NCBI GenBank assembly: GCA_022562895.1
Contig: JADFOK010000012.1
Span: forward strand, 1 to 64,000
Direction: 5' to 3'
DNA length: 64,000 nucleotides
From: Bacteroidota bacterium
GTDB taxonomy: Bacteria; Bacteroidota; Bacteroidia; Flavobacteriales; Flavobacteriaceae
The notes under the pieces were generated by a model, which had not been told where the DNA came from, searched no databases, and saw only the letters and a program-made list of their open reading frames with translations. The translations under genes were made by a program, and so were the position numbers. Shown in pieces: positions 45,021 through 54,930 of this stretch; the stretch's first letter is position 1, and each line of letters opens with the position of its first letter.

Positions 45021-45557
45021 TTAAGTATATTCTGGTTTTTTGCCTACCACTCCTTTGTAAAAGGATTTTAAAACTTTTGTGTCCTTCTCAATATCTCCAG
45101 TAGTATAAAAAGGAATGCCAATAGATACTGTTTTTGTTTTATAATCAAAAGATACACATATAATTGGAACACTGGCATTCTGTGCTATATAGTAATATCC
45201 TGTTCGCCAGGAATCTACTTTTTTACGAGTTCCCTCTGGTGCTAAAGCTAATCGAAACTCATCCTTAGATTCGAAAATATTGACAATGGCTTCCACTTTA
45301 TTTTGTTTAGAACTTCTATCAAGTGGAGTGCCACCCATCCACTTAAAATACCCGCCAAATGGCCATCTAAATAGTTCTTTTTTAGCTACAAAATTAATAT
45401 TAGTGTTTACAATTTTTCTAACAAATACACCTATATAAAAATCATGCCAACTCGTATGGGGCACAACAATTATTACAGCCTTTTTAATCTCATTATCAAA
45501 AGTGCCTTTTATTTTCCAACCCAATAATTTTTGAAATATGAATTTTGTAACAACCAT
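45021..45557 (-). CDS. 1-acyl-sn-glycerol-3-phosphate acyltransferase-like protein
   Basis: PlsC-type acyltransferase of 178 residues, short for the family. The HX4D motif reads H-T-S-W-H-D-F (VVPHTSWHDFYIG), the second block is FVAKKELFRWPFGGYFKW, and the EGTR motif is present (LALAPEGTRKKVDSW). Short forms of this kind in Bacteroidota acylate an undefined lipid acceptor. It follows the KdsB-KdnB fusion by 15 bp, so a role in envelope lipid or lipid A assembly is a fair inference. Confidence 0.85.
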   Translation of the reverse strand: MVVTKFIFQKLLGWKIKGTFDNEIKKAVIIVVPHTSWHDFYIGVFVRKIVNTNINFVAKKELFRWPFGGYFKWMGGTPLDRSSKQNKVEAIVNIFESKDEFRLALAPEGTRKKVDSWRTGYYYIAQNASVPIICVSFDYKTKTVSIGIPFYTTGDIEKDTKVLKSFYKGVVGKKPEYT

Positions 45558-45572
45558 TGAAGAAGTTTGATA

Positions 45573-47405
45573 TTACATCCTTAAGTACATTTTTTTGAGT
45601 TTTTCACGGGTCATTATAGATTCCCAATTATCACCTAATGCGTTTTCCCATAATGGTACTAAACTCAAAGCAATATCTATCATGGTTTCCATTTGCTCTT
45701 CAGAAATGTTACCGCAAATGTTTTGGGGTAATTTAATATTGTTTTTTTTCTTCATTTTTTTAAATATAGCAACTCCCTCGGGATAATATTCTCCAAGATG
45801 ATCAAAAACTATACAGTTGCCTATTCCGTGTTTTGTGTCAAGTACATAAGACAGACCATAACTCATGGCATGAGCAATACCTACTTGTGAATATGCTATG
45901 CTCATTCCACCATGCCAAGATGCCATCATTAACTTAGCTCGAGATTCTTCTTTTGTTAATGTATTTTTTAAAAATATTTCTTTACATAATTCAAAAGCCT
46001 TTTCACCATAACTTTGACTAAAAGCATTTAAATAAGTGCCATTTAAAGATTCTATGCAATGAATAAAACAATCCATTCCTGTATAAAACCATTGTTTTTC
46101 GGGTACACCTATTGTTAAATCTGGATCTAGAATAACTTGGTCAAATGGGGTGAAATCACTATTTATGCCTAGTTTCCGTTCCGGGCCAGATAAAACGGTA
46201 GTTCTTGAAACTTCAGTTCCAGTGCCAGAAATAGTAGGAATACCAACGTGATAAACTGCTTTGTTTTTTACCAAATCCCAACCCTGATAATCGGCAGCAC
46301 TTCCCTTATTTGTAAGTAAAATAGCAACGGCTTTTGCTAAATCCAATATAGAACCTCCGCCTATACCAATAATTCCTGAAGGTAAATATGTTATTTCTGA
46401 TTTTATATCTTTAACAATCAAATCGACCTGTGAAGTTTTTGGCTCTTCTTTTGAAGATATAAAAATCAATTTGTCATTAAAACGAGGATTAATTCTTACT
46501 ATTAATGATTGGTTTTTCTCAAATACATCATCTACTAAAAAAATAAACGGATTTTTATTAATGCGATTTGGAGCCAATATTATTGACAATTGATCAAAAC
46601 TACCCTGCCCAAATACAACCTTGGGTACCATGGGGAAATTTCGAAATTTATTTTTAGTAGTAATAAGTGTATTTTCTTCTTTTAAGGCAATATTTGCACG
46701 AATTAAATCTTCAGGAGTATCAATTTCAATTCCAGGAGTATTAGAAATAGCCATCTTAATATTTTTACCATATTCCAGATAACGTATACATTCAATTTTT
46801 TCAGTAGCTTCAATTGGTCGCATGGGCAATTTATAAAAATCCATTAAAGCTTGCTTTCTAAAAGCATAGATTCCTTTGTGCTTATAATATTGTACTTCAT
46901 CATTTTTATCTCGAAGGAAAGGTATTGGAGAGCGCGAAAAATAAAGCGCAAAGTTATCTTTATCAACTATTACTTTTACACAATTAGGATCATTTATCTC
47001 ATTCCAGTCGTTAATTTCTGTCATAAGAGTGACCAAATCAATCTTATTGGCGTCTTTACCTTTATATTCATTAAGTACTTGTTCTAAGGCTTCTTTACTT
47101 GTAAAAGGTTCATCTCCCTGCACATTAACTACAATATCAACATCCATATCTTCAATAGCTTCTGCTATTCTGTCACTTCCACATTGATGCTCTTTAATAC
47201 TCATAATTGCTTTGCCCCCATGAAGTTCAATCTCGCTGTAGATAATTTCACTATCGGTAACAACATAAACTTCATCAAACAATTTGGTAGCCATTGTTGC
47301 TTCGTAAGTACGAACAATAACAGACTTACCGCCTAGGTCTTGCATTAACTTTCCAGGAAAACGAGTAGCGCTGTAACGCGCCGGAATCATTGCTATTATT
47401 TTCAA
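45573..47405 (-). CDS. KdsB-KdnB fusion: CMP-Kdo synthetase joined to a Kdo alcohol dehydrogenase
   Basis: One 610-residue frame with two enzymes. Residues 1 to about 245 are 3-deoxy-manno-octulosonate cytidylyltransferase ([29 protein letters not shown], then [10 protein letters not shown]). Residues from about 255 are an iron-containing alcohol dehydrogenase like KdnB ([30 protein letters not shown], and metal ligands in [22 protein letters not shown] and TKHGIGN). In Shewanella, KdnB oxidises Kdo so that KdnA can aminate it to 8-amino-Kdo, which KdsB activates. The fusion implies the same pathway here. The start is TTG at 47405; an ATG five codons later is possible. A -7-like box lies at 47432-47425. 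Confidence 0.9.
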   Translation of the reverse strand: MKIIAMIPARYSATRFPGKLMQDLGGKSVIVRTYEATMATKLFDEVYVVTDSEIIYSEIELHGGKAIMSIKEHQCGSDRIAEAIEDMDVDIVVNVQGDEPFTSKEALEQVLNEYKGKDANKIDLVTLMTEINDWNEINDPNCVKVIVDKDNFALYFSRSPIPFLRDKNDEVQYYKHKGIYAFRKQALMDFYKLPMRPIEATEKIECIRYLEYGKNIKMAISNTPGIEIDTPEDLIRANIALKEENTLITTKNKFRNFPMVPKVVFGQGSFDQLSIILAPNRINKNPFIFLVDDVFEKNQSLIVRINPRFNDKLIFISSKEEPKTSQVDLIVKDIKSEITYLPSGIIGIGGGSILDLAKAVAILLTNKGSAADYQGWDLVKNKAVYHVGIPTISGTGTEVSRTTVLSGPERKLGINSDFTPFDQVILDPDLTIGVPEKQWFYTGMDCFIHCIESLNGTYLNAFSQSYGEKAFELCKEIFLKNTLTKEESRAKLMMASWHGGMSIAYSQVGIAHAMSYGLSYVLDTKHGIGNCIVFDHLGEYYPEGVAIFKKMKKKNNIKLPQNICGNISEEQMETMIDIALSLVPLWENALGDNWESIMTREKLKKMYLRM

Positions 47406-47549
47406 AGTAATTCTTTATTGACCTCAAAAATACTTAAAACTATTCATTTTATAATCATTATAATAAAACTTCAAAAAAAACTTCAAATCATCACAATACA
47501 AATAATTAATAATAATTTTTATTATTTAACAATAAAAATATTACTATTG
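47406..47549. other. AT-rich spacer between the helicase gene and kdsB-kdnB
   Basis: About 90 percent A+T with partial inverted repeats of AATAATAA type. It probably ends the helicase transcript and carries the kdsB-kdnB promoter; no other gene is seen. Confidence 0.4.
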
Positions 47550-48974
47550 CTAATTTTCAAAAAAATCATCTTGAAAGCCAACCAGGTAAAGTTTTTCTTT
47601 TGCTCTTGTAATTGCTGTATACAGCCAACGCAAATATTCTTTATCGATCCCATTAGGCAAATAGGGTTGCTCTACAAAAACATTTTTCCATTGTCCTCCC
47701 TGAGATTTGTGACAGGTAACAGCATAAGAGAATTTTATCTGCAACGCATTAAAATATTCATTCTTTTTTACTGAAAGCAATTTTTTATAATTAGATTTTA
47801 TTGAGGCATAATCCTTTAAAACTTCTTGATAAAGTTTGTTAGAATCATTGTTAGATAAAGATGCAGTCTCAGAAGCTAACGTATTTAATAGTAAAACTGT
47901 TTCAAATGGGTTCATTTTGGGGTAATCAACCATTCGTATGTTTACATTTGCAAACCTAAAACCATAAAGTTCTATAAAACTAAAAATTTCTAAGACCTCA
48001 ATTATATCCCCATTAGCAATAAATCCGGCATCACTACTTGGTTTTACCCAAAAATAATTATTTTTTACTACCATTAAATAGTCACCAGCCGAGAGTTCTT
48101 CTTCCTGAAAAAGAATTCTATTCCGTATATTTTGGTTGTATAAATTAGCCCGTTTATTAGAGCGAACGATAAATACTGTTTCTTCATTCCCTATTGCTGA
48201 ATATGAGTCATTAATGGCATCCATTAATTCTTGTCCGTCTAAAGGCCTAATTACCTCAGGAAAGGATATTTCTTCAAATTTAAAACAATCATAGAACTCA
48301 TCCTCTAATTGTTTTCTTATTTTAGTTGCATTAACCAATATCCCACTATCTTTTTTTTGACGAACAACTTCATCTAATTCAATTGTAATTACATTTTTAT
48401 TATAATTGTTTTTTAGAGATCGTACATCCAATGCCGGGCTAATAGATAGTTTAACTGGAGGCAATTGTGCTGTATCACCAATTAACAACAATTTACAATT
48501 CTGACCACCGTAAACAAATTGCATTAAATCGTCTAGGAGTGAACCATTTTCAAATAGTTTTGATTTTTGATTTATATCCGGAATCATAGATGCCTCATCT
48601 ACTATAAAAATAGTATTTCGGTGTTTATTGGCTTGCAATGTAAAGGACACTCCTCCTCCTTTTTGTGGTTTTGGATAGTATATTTTTTTATGGATCGTAA
48701 ACGCTTCTTTATTGGAATAATTACCTAAAACCTTTGCTGCTCTACCTGTTGGAGCAAGTAAAATAGCAGATTGTTTTACTTTCCAAATATTTTTCACCAA
48801 TGTGCCAACAATCGTTGTTTTTCCCGTTCCGGCGTATCCCTTCAACAAAAAAACTTCGTTTTTATTATTACTCAAAGTAAAACTGGCAAGCATTTGAAGG
48901 GTAACATCTTGTTTTGCTGTTGGAGTATGTTGAAAATCATTTATTAAAATACTATTAAATTGAGATACATTCAT
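47550..48974 (-). CDS. RecD/Pif1-like superfamily 1B DNA helicase
   Basis: A 474-residue ATP-dependent helicase. Motif I is LKGYAGTGKTT, motif II FIVDEASM, motif III GDTAQLPPV, and the C-terminal part has YAVTCHKSQGGQWKNVF (motif V) and WLYTAITRAKEKLYLVG (motif VI). It is shorter than exonuclease V RecD and RecD2 and lacks their N-terminal domains. A role in repair or recombination is probable. It stands alone on the minus strand, divergent from the DUF3822 group. Confidence 0.9.
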   Translation of the reverse strand: MNVSQFNSILINDFQHTPTAKQDVTLQMLASFTLSNNKNEVFLLKGYAGTGKTTIVGTLVKNIWKVKQSAILLAPTGRAAKVLGNYSNKEAFTIHKKIYYPKPQKGGGVSFTLQANKHRNTIFIVDEASMIPDINQKSKLFENGSLLDDLMQFVYGGQNCKLLLIGDTAQLPPVKLSISPALDVRSLKNNYNKNVITIELDEVVRQKKDSGILVNATKIRKQLEDEFYDCFKFEEISFPEVIRPLDGQELMDAINDSYSAIGNEETVFIVRSNKRANLYNQNIRNRILFQEEELSAGDYLMVVKNNYFWVKPSSDAGFIANGDIIEVLEIFSFIELYGFRFANVNIRMVDYPKMNPFETVLLLNTLASETASLSNNDSNKLYQEVLKDYASIKSNYKKLLSVKKNEYFNALQIKFSYAVTCHKSQGGQWKNVFVEQPYLPNGIDKEYLRWLYTAITRAKEKLYLVGFQDDFFEN

Positions 48975-49050
48975 TTACCCTGAAAATTTTTATGGTTTAA
49001 ATATAGTTATGTTTTTTTCAGAATATACTTTTACGAATAAAAAAAAATTG

Positions 49051-49058
49051 TAGATTTG
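49051..49058 (+). promoter_or_regulatory. -7 element upstream of the 49105 gene
   Basis: TAGATTTG matches TAnnTTTG exactly and lies 47 bp before the ATG at 49105. The expected -33 position reads TTT rather than TTG. Confidence 0.4.
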
Positions 49059-49104
49059 CGAAAGACCATTTAGAAAATAATAATAATCTTCATTTTAAAT
49101 AATT

Positions 49105-49857
49105 ATGATTTTAACATTAGTTCTTGGTATTGTTCTTTGTGTCGGCATAGCTATTTTTATGGAAAAAATTGTTCCATTAAAATTTAATCGCATTATTTCG
49201 TTATTATTCTGGGTTGTGATAATTTTTTTAAGTTATACGCTATATAAATCAATTGTTGGTCCTGTTGAATTCAACAAAATAAAAGTTGAACGATATAAAA
49301 AGGTTATTAAAAATTTAAAAGATATTAAAGCTGGTGAATTAGCCTATTTAGAAATAAATAGAAAATTTACTGCTAGTTTTGATAGTTTGGTGCGTTTTAT
49401 CGATACTGCAGAGTTTGCAATTACTGAAAGACGTGATACGAGTTATGCAGATGTTGAAAAAAACCGGGCATTTGGTTTAGACCCACAAAAGGGAGGGTAT
49501 TACATTGAAGAAATAATTATCGATACTTTGAGATTTTCATCTGTTAAGGATTCCCTTTACGGAAATTCAGACCGATATAAAACCATGATGAATATTCCAG
49601 TAGATGAAGTAGACCCAGCTATTTTTGAATTAAACGCAGGAAAAATTGAAATGAATGGTACTATTTTTTCTGTTTTTGAAGCAAGAGTCAATAAAGATGT
49701 TATTTTAAATGACCTTAATAAAGACTTGGTGAACCAAGAAAAACAAATTCAATCAGTTGATGGTGTGAATGGTCCTTATGTAAAAGTTGGGTCTATGGAT
49801 GATGTTGATACCAGTGGTAATTGGCCAAAACTATATGATTCTGCAGGAAACCAGTAA
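49105..49857 (+). CDS. Conserved hypothetical membrane-anchored protein
   Basis: A 250-residue protein with two N-terminal membrane segments (about 3-20 and 27-47), then a mainly hydrophilic domain with a coiled-coil-like part (KVERYKKVIKNLKDIKAGEL) and an acidic C-terminus. I do not recognise a catalytic motif. It overlaps the DUF3822 gene by 23 bp and precedes rsmD, an order familiar from flavobacterial genomes. Function unknown. Confidence 0.8.
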   Translation: MILTLVLGIVLCVGIAIFMEKIVPLKFNRIISLLFWVVIIFLSYTLYKSIVGPVEFNKIKVERYKKVIKNLKDIKAGELAYLEINRKFTASFDSLVRFIDTAEFAITERRDTSYADVEKNRAFGLDPQKGGYYIEEIIIDTLRFSSVKDSLYGNSDRYKTMMNIPVDEVDPAIFELNAGKIEMNGTIFSVFEARVNKDVILNDLNKDLVNQEKQIQSVDGVNGPYVKVGSMDDVDTSGNWPKLYDSAGNQ

Positions 49858-50656
49858 CATACCAACAAATATTACAAATAGACTGTCCGTTCAAGTTACA
49901 TTGACCGGACTTTCTTTTTTAGTTAAAAATCCAGAGGATGATGTAGCCGTATTTTTTTCTGAAAAAAAGTTTAATCAAGACTATTCACCAGAGGACATAC
50001 TTTTGGAAATTAAAACTATGCTATTACAAACCGAAGCACTACAAGGTGATTTTAAAAAAGTTACCGTTATTTATGCAACGAATCTTTATACGGTAGTCCC
50101 AACACCTCTTTTTGACGAAACTAAAGCTAGCGAATATTTAAAATTTAATTCTAAAATAATGACGAATGATTTCGTGGCTCATGATGCATTAGGACATTAT
50201 AATATTACTACGGTCTACATTCCATATATTAATATTAATAATTACCTGTTTGATCGCTTTGGATCTTTTCAATATTATCATGCAATCACTATATTATTGA
50301 AATCTATATTGTATATAGAAAAACATTCCCTCGATAATAAAGTGTATTTGCATGTAATAAACAATATGTTCGATTTTATAGCGATAAAAAAAGGTGCATT
50401 ATTACAATGTAACACCTATCTGTTTAAAACCCCGGAAGACTTTATTTATTATATATTGTTTTCTCTGGAACAATTAAAACTGAATCCAGACTCTATTGAA
50501 TTTATTCTTTGTGGAAGTATCGATAAAGGAGATGAAATTTATAAGAAACTGTACACTTATATTCGTAATATTTCATTTATTAAAGTAGATCAGCCTCAAA
50601 TAAAAATTAAAGACACGGATTCCTCTCATCATAACTTTCTTTTAAAAAACGCTTAA
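49835..50656 (+). CDS. DUF3822-family protein
   Basis: A 273-residue protein of the Bacteroidota DUF3822 family, which has an actin-like ATPase-type fold according to its family description but no known role. The start is taken at the ATG at 49835 (MILQETSNIPTN), within the end of the previous gene; the longer frame to 49787 only reads out-of-frame codons of that gene. Conserved-looking pieces include SFLVKNPEDDVAVFF and DALGHYNITTVYIPY. It ends 2 bp before rsmD, suggesting coupling. Confidence 0.82.
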   Translation: MILQETSNIPTNITNRLSVQVTLTGLSFLVKNPEDDVAVFFSEKKFNQDYSPEDILLEIKTMLLQTEALQGDFKKVTVIYATNLYTVVPTPLFDETKASEYLKFNSKIMTNDFVAHDALGHYNITTVYIPYININNYLFDRFGSFQYYHAITILLKSILYIEKHSLDNKVYLHVINNMFDFIAIKKGALLQCNTYLFKTPEDFIYYILFSLEQLKLNPDSIEFILCGSIDKGDEIYKKLYTYIRNISFIKVDQPQIKIKDTDSSHHNFLLKNA

Positions 50657-50658
50657 TA

Positions 50659-51192
50659 ATGCGTATAATTTCGGGAAAATACAAAGGAAAAAGGCTTTTA
50701 GCACCAAAAAAATTACCCGTACGACCTACTAAAGATTTTGCAAAAGAAGCCTTGTTTAATATTTTAAAAAATAAAATTGATTTTAATGAAATCTCCGTAC
50801 TTGATCTCTTTGCGGGAACTGGAAATATAAGTTTTGAGTTTGCATCGAGAAGTACCCAAGAGATCACAAGTGTGGATGCATATTATGGTTGTGTAAAATA
50901 CATTCAGAAAATAGCCGAAGAGCTTTCTTTTCCAATCAAAACTGTAAAGGCAGATGTTGTTAAATATATTGCATCTACAGACTCCTCATTTGATATAATC
51001 TTTGCTGATCCCCCATATAATTATGAAATCCACCTATTTGAAAAATTTATTGCTATTATATTTCAAAATAATTTATTGAAAACTAATGGATTTCTCATCG
51101 TAGAGCATTCCAAACACACAGATTTATCGATGGCTTCTAATTTTAGGGAGTCAAGAAGATATGGCGGAACTGTGTTTAGTTTTTTTGAATAA
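50659..51192 (+). CDS. rsmD: 16S rRNA (guanine-966-N2)-methyltransferase
   Basis: Methylates G966 of 16S rRNA (E. coli numbering). It has 177 residues. The motifs are typical: MRIISGKYKGKRLLAP and RPTKDFAKEALFNIL at the start, SAM-binding VLDLFAGTGNISFE, and the catalytic FADPPYNYE. It is the last gene before rnpB, which lies on the opposite strand. Confidence 0.95.
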   Translation: MRIISGKYKGKRLLAPKKLPVRPTKDFAKEALFNILKNKIDFNEISVLDLFAGTGNISFEFASRSTQEITSVDAYYGCVKYIQKIAEELSFPIKTVKADVVKYIASTDSSFDIIFADPPYNYEIHLFEKFIAIIFQNNLLKTNGFLIVEHSKHTDLSMASNFRESRRYGGTVFSFFE

Positions 51193-51213
51193 GATTTATT
51201 TAACTAAAACTAA

Positions 51214-51527
51214 AAAAAGCAGACCTATAAGCCGGATTCTGTAACCACCTAAGCGGATTCCCATCATTTATCTACGCGTATTGTTGCCATTACGCTTTAT
51301 CTGCCTACCCTCCTGTATTGGGCGGGTACCCTCAAACACAGGTTTACTTGGCATTTCACCGTATAGAGTTTACATGATTTCACTACAGCATTACCTGTAC
51401 ATACTTTCTGTTGCACTTGTCCTATCTGCCTGAGGCGGATGACGGCCGTTAGCCGCTATACTACCCTATGGTGTCCGGACTTTCCTACCCTAAGTAAACT
51501 TAGGGTCGATGAGACGGTCTGCTTTTG
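51214..51527 (-). ncRNA. rnpB: RNase P RNA
   Basis: About 310 bases on the minus strand carrying the universal RNase P core. The 5' part has AGGAAAGTCCGGACACCAT after the opening AAAAGCAGACC helix, and the 3' end closes with CCGGCTTATAGGTCTGCT, pairing with the 5' end (AGCAGACC at 51218-51225 against GGTCTGCT at 51516-51523). Catalytic RNA that trims tRNA 5' ends. Ends are approximate to a few bases. Confidence 0.96.
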
Positions 51528-51599
51528 CAAAAGTAAACCAATGTTAATAAATAACGTAAAATAGGAAACGCTATTTTTTAATAACTACATAGACATCTT

Positions 51600-51607
51600 T
51601 ATATTTG
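51600..51607 (+). promoter_or_regulatory. -7 element of dnaX
   Basis: TATATTTG is an exact TAnnTTTG match ending 10 bp before the dnaX ATG, so the transcript would begin almost at the start codon. Confidence 0.5.
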
Positions 51608-51617
51608 TTTTACTTCT

Positions 51618-53360
51618 ATGGAACACTTTATAGTATCAGCTAGAAAATACAGACCTACACTTTTTAAGGATGTAGTCGGGCAAAATGCCATTACTAATAC
51701 ATTAGAGAGCGCTATTAAAAATGATCATTTAGCCCAAGCATTATTGTTTACCGGACCCAGAGGTGTTGGTAAAACAACCTGTGCACGTATTCTTGCAAAG
51801 AAAATAAATCAAGACGGTTCCGAAAATCCCGATGAAGATTTTGCATTCAATATTTTCGAATTGGATGCTGCATCTAATAATTCTGTTGACGATATTCGAA
51901 ATTTGATAGATCAGGTGCGTATTCCTCCACAAGTAGGAAATTATAAAGTATATATCATAGACGAAGTGCATATGTTATCCTCGGCCGCATTTAATGCGTT
52001 TCTGAAAACATTGGAAGAACCCCCTAAACATGCCATCTTTATATTAGCCACAACCGAAAAGCACAAAATAATTCCTACCATTCTTTCCCGCTGTCAGATA
52101 TTTGATTTTAGAAGAATTACTGTAACCGATATTAAAGACCATCTTAAGTTCATAGCAAAAGCTGAGGGTATTGAAGCAGAAGAAGACGCATTGCTTATTA
52201 TCGCTCAAAAAGCTGATGGTTCCTTACGAGATGCATTATCAATTTTTGATCGCGTGGTAAGTTTTTCAGAAAAAAATTTAACACATAAAGCAGTTACGGA
52301 AAATCTTAATGTGTTGGATTATACATATTTTTTTAAGGCAACAAATTTGATTCTCGATAACAATATCCCGGGAGTACTCATATTATTTAATGAAATTCTT
52401 TCAAAAGGTTTTGACGGGCATAATTTTATAACGGGATTAGCATCACATTTTAGAGATTTATTGGTCTGTAAAAACCCGGAAACCATTGAATTACTTGAAG
52501 TTGGAGAACAAGTAAAAACATTGTTTTTAGAACAATCAAAAAAAGCATCAAACGAATTTTTATTAGAAGGATTAATTATAACAAATAATTGCGATTTAAA
52601 ATATAAAATAAGTCGTAATCAACGTTTGTTGGTAGAGTTATGCATTATGCAACTCGCGTCTCTTACTTTTAAGGACGAAAAAAAAAAGTATAGCTCATAC
52701 TCTTCAGGCAAGTCTAAGAATTTTGTAATACCCCCCTCTTATTTTTCAGAAAATATTAAACCAACTAAAAAGGTTCAAAAATCTAATGAGGTTTCTGAAC
52801 CCAAACAGGATTATTATGAAAAAAATGAAGAACTAACTCCTAAAGAAAAATCCAAAGATCGATTTATTGACCGGCCAAAAATATTAGCAGAACGAAATGC
52901 AAAAAAAATTTCAGCATTATCATTAAAAAGCGTTCAGAAAAAACAGCAATTAAAAAAAGAATTAATAGCCAACAATCCCAAAGTCCAAGATCTTCCGGTC
53001 AACGAGTTTTCTGAAAAAGAAATGTTAGTTGTTTGGGACGAATATGCTAAAAAAATAGAGAAAGAAGGAAAATATAATTTACTCTCTCACCTCACTATGA
53101 CTGCTCCAAAACTCAATGGAAATTTAATACAGCTGGAATATCCAAATAGCACTATAAAAGTTGAAGTAGAACGTGCTAAATACGAATTGTTGACCTATCT
53201 TCAGAAGTCATTGAAAAATTTCGAGATTGATCTGGATATTATTGTAAATGAAACTACTGAAAAGCGCTATGCATATACACCAATTGAGAAATATGAAAAA
53301 TTAAAAGAAAAAAATCCTCTTATTGAAACACTTCGAAAAGAATTTGATTTAGATATTTAA
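51618..53360 (+). CDS. dnaX: DNA polymerase III subunit gamma/tau
   Basis: Clamp-loader ATPase of 580 residues. AAA+ motifs: GPRGVGKTTCARILAKKI, VYIIDEVHMLS, LATTEKHKI and LRDALSIFDR. The zinc-binding cysteines usual between Walker A and the SRC region are absent; the loop reads QDGSENPDEDFAFNIFELDA, as in other flavobacterial DnaX. From about residue 360 a Lys-rich linker leads to a C-terminal tau-like domain (about 465-580). No frameshift signal for a short gamma form was recognised. Confidence 0.95.
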   Translation: MEHFIVSARKYRPTLFKDVVGQNAITNTLESAIKNDHLAQALLFTGPRGVGKTTCARILAKKINQDGSENPDEDFAFNIFELDAASNNSVDDIRNLIDQVRIPPQVGNYKVYIIDEVHMLSSAAFNAFLKTLEEPPKHAIFILATTEKHKIIPTILSRCQIFDFRRITVTDIKDHLKFIAKAEGIEAEEDALLIIAQKADGSLRDALSIFDRVVSFSEKNLTHKAVTENLNVLDYTYFFKATNLILDNNIPGVLILFNEILSKGFDGHNFITGLASHFRDLLVCKNPETIELLEVGEQVKTLFLEQSKKASNEFLLEGLIITNNCDLKYKISRNQRLLVELCIMQLASLTFKDEKKKYSSYSSGKSKNFVIPPSYFSENIKPTKKVQKSNEVSEPKQDYYEKNEELTPKEKSKDRFIDRPKILAERNAKKISALSLKSVQKKQQLKKELIANNPKVQDLPVNEFSEKEMLVVWDEYAKKIEKEGKYNLLSHLTMTAPKLNGNLIQLEYPNSTIKVEVERAKYELLTYLQKSLKNFEIDLDIIVNETTEKRYAYTPIEKYEKLKEKNPLIETLRKEFDLDI

Positions 53361-53420
53361 TGATTGTTATTCGGTTTATTTGTTAAATTATTGATTTATA
53401 ACTAAAAAATCATTTTAGCC

Positions 53421-54002
53421 ATGCTTGGTTTAAAACTTCCCACAGATCCTCGTTGGGTAAACATAGTAGAAAAAAATATAGAAGAAATCCTAACAGATCA
53501 TGCTTTTTGTGAGCAAAAGGCTGCTTCTACAGCGATTTCTTTAATTGTAAGTTTTCCCGAGTATTCTGAGTTAGTAAAAGAAATGGCAACTTTGGCAATA
53601 GAGGAAATCAGCCATTTTAATATGGTACACGATATTATTATAGCTCGGGGATGGATATTAGGAAGGAATAGAAAAGATGATTATGTTGTTGAGTTATTAA
53701 AATTTTTCCCAAAGGGTAGTAGTCGAACAACGCAATTAGTTCATCGTCTTTTATATGCTTCTTTAATTGAAGCCCGAAGTTGCGAGCGATTTAGATTATT
53801 AAGTAAAGAATTAAAAGATAAAGAACTAGCAGCATTTTATAAGCGTTTGATGATAAGTGAAGCGAATCATTACTCCATGTTTCTAAGATTTGCAAGAAAA
53901 TATGGAAATCGAACTGAGGTAAATAAAAAATGGCAGGAACTACTTGCTTACGAAGCCGATATTATGAAAGATTTAGGGACTAAGATGACCATTCATGGAT
54001 AA
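53421..54002 (+). CDS. miaE: tRNA-(ms2io6A37) hydroxylase
   Basis: Di-iron hydroxylase acting on the modified adenosine-37 of certain tRNAs. It has 193 residues, ferritin-like. Carboxylate/histidine iron ligands are seen as LAIEEISHFNMVH, ASLIEARSCERF and LMISEANHYSMF. The start MLGLKLPTDPRWV is typical of the family. It converges on the ppx-like gene with a 25-bp gap. Confidence 0.93.
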   Translation: MLGLKLPTDPRWVNIVEKNIEEILTDHAFCEQKAASTAISLIVSFPEYSELVKEMATLAIEEISHFNMVHDIIIARGWILGRNRKDDYVVELLKFFPKGSSRTTQLVHRLLYASLIEARSCERFRLLSKELKDKELAAFYKRLMISEANHYSMFLRFARKYGNRTEVNKKWQELLAYEADIMKDLGTKMTIHG

Positions 54003-54027
54003 TTAATTTGGAGATTTCTGTTCTTAA

Positions 54028-54921
54028 TCATTGTTTCTTATTTTTATACAAACTCCTAATAATACCATCTGAGAGACCAATTTTTGGAACATACATATCT
54101 TTAGCACCACTCCATTTCATTGCAGATAAATAAATTTTAATTGCAGGAACAATTACATCTGCACGATCGGGATTCATGTTTAAGTTAACGATACGCTCTT
54201 CATAAGTCATCGCCTTAATATTTTTATAATACGTTGATAGATATAAATAACTTAAAGGCTCACCTATCTTTTTACCACTATTTTTATGAGTATTGTTTAT
54301 ATTACCTCCAGTACCTAATAAACAGATTTGAGGAATATCGCTTGTGTTGGTTATTATCCAATCTTTCATATCTTCCCATACGGAATCTTCAACTTTATTG
54401 CTCACCAGCCTGATGGTACCCAAATCAAATGAGCGTGAATTAACAAAAAGACCAGAAACAAAAATTGTTAATTCTGTACTGCCACCCCCAACGTCTACAT
54501 AAAGAAAGGCTTTATCATTATTAATATGTAATATAATATCGGCGGTTGCAATAATAGCAGCTTCATCGTTACCATCTATTATTTCAATTTTAATATCGGT
54601 TTCTTTGTAAAGATTTTCTACGATTTTCTTTCCGTTTAAGGCTTCGCGCATAGCAGAAGTGGCACAGGCGCGATAACGTACAACATTATGAGTTTTCATT
54701 AACAAACGGAAAGCAATAAGAGCATCTACAATTCGCAAATAGTTTTTTTTGGATATTTTTCCATTCAAAAATACATCCGTACCCAAACGAATAGGCACCC
54801 TTACTAATGAAGCTTTTTTGAACTGGGTCTCTTTTCCTTCTTGCTCAATGATGGTTGTAATCAATAACCGTATTGCACTAGAACCAATGTCTATAGCAGC
54901 ATATTTTTCAATTGTCAACAT
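54028..54921 (-). CDS. Ppx/GppA-family phosphatase (exopolyphosphatase-like)
   Basis: Actin-fold phosphatase of 297 residues, the short single-domain form that hydrolyses polyphosphate or pppGpp. Motifs: YAAIDIGSSAIRLLI at the start, RACATSAMREA, IDGNDEAAI and LYVDVGGGSTELTIF. It follows sixA by 9 bp in an operon. A polyphosphate kinase gene often sits here in related genomes but is not present in this window. Confidence 0.9.
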   Translation of the reverse strand: MLTIEKYAAIDIGSSAIRLLITTIIEQEGKETQFKKASLVRVPIRLGTDVFLNGKISKKNYLRIVDALIAFRLLMKTHNVVRYRACATSAMREALNGKKIVENLYKETDIKIEIIDGNDEAAIIATADIILHINNDKAFLYVDVGGGSTELTIFVSGLFVNSRSFDLGTIRLVSNKVEDSVWEDMKDWIITNTSDIPQICLLGTGGNINNTHKNSGKKIGEPLSYLYLSTYYKNIKAMTYEERIVNLNMNPDRADVIVPAIKIYLSAMKWSGAKDMYVPKIGLSDGIIRSLYKNKKQ

Positions 54922-54930
54922 AATACATTC

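Noticed and set aside
51214..51527. tmRNA as identity of the structured RNA after rsmD
   Set aside because: The sequence carries the RNase P core GAAAGTCCGGAC and the matching closing helix, and no tRNA-like end or tag reading frame.
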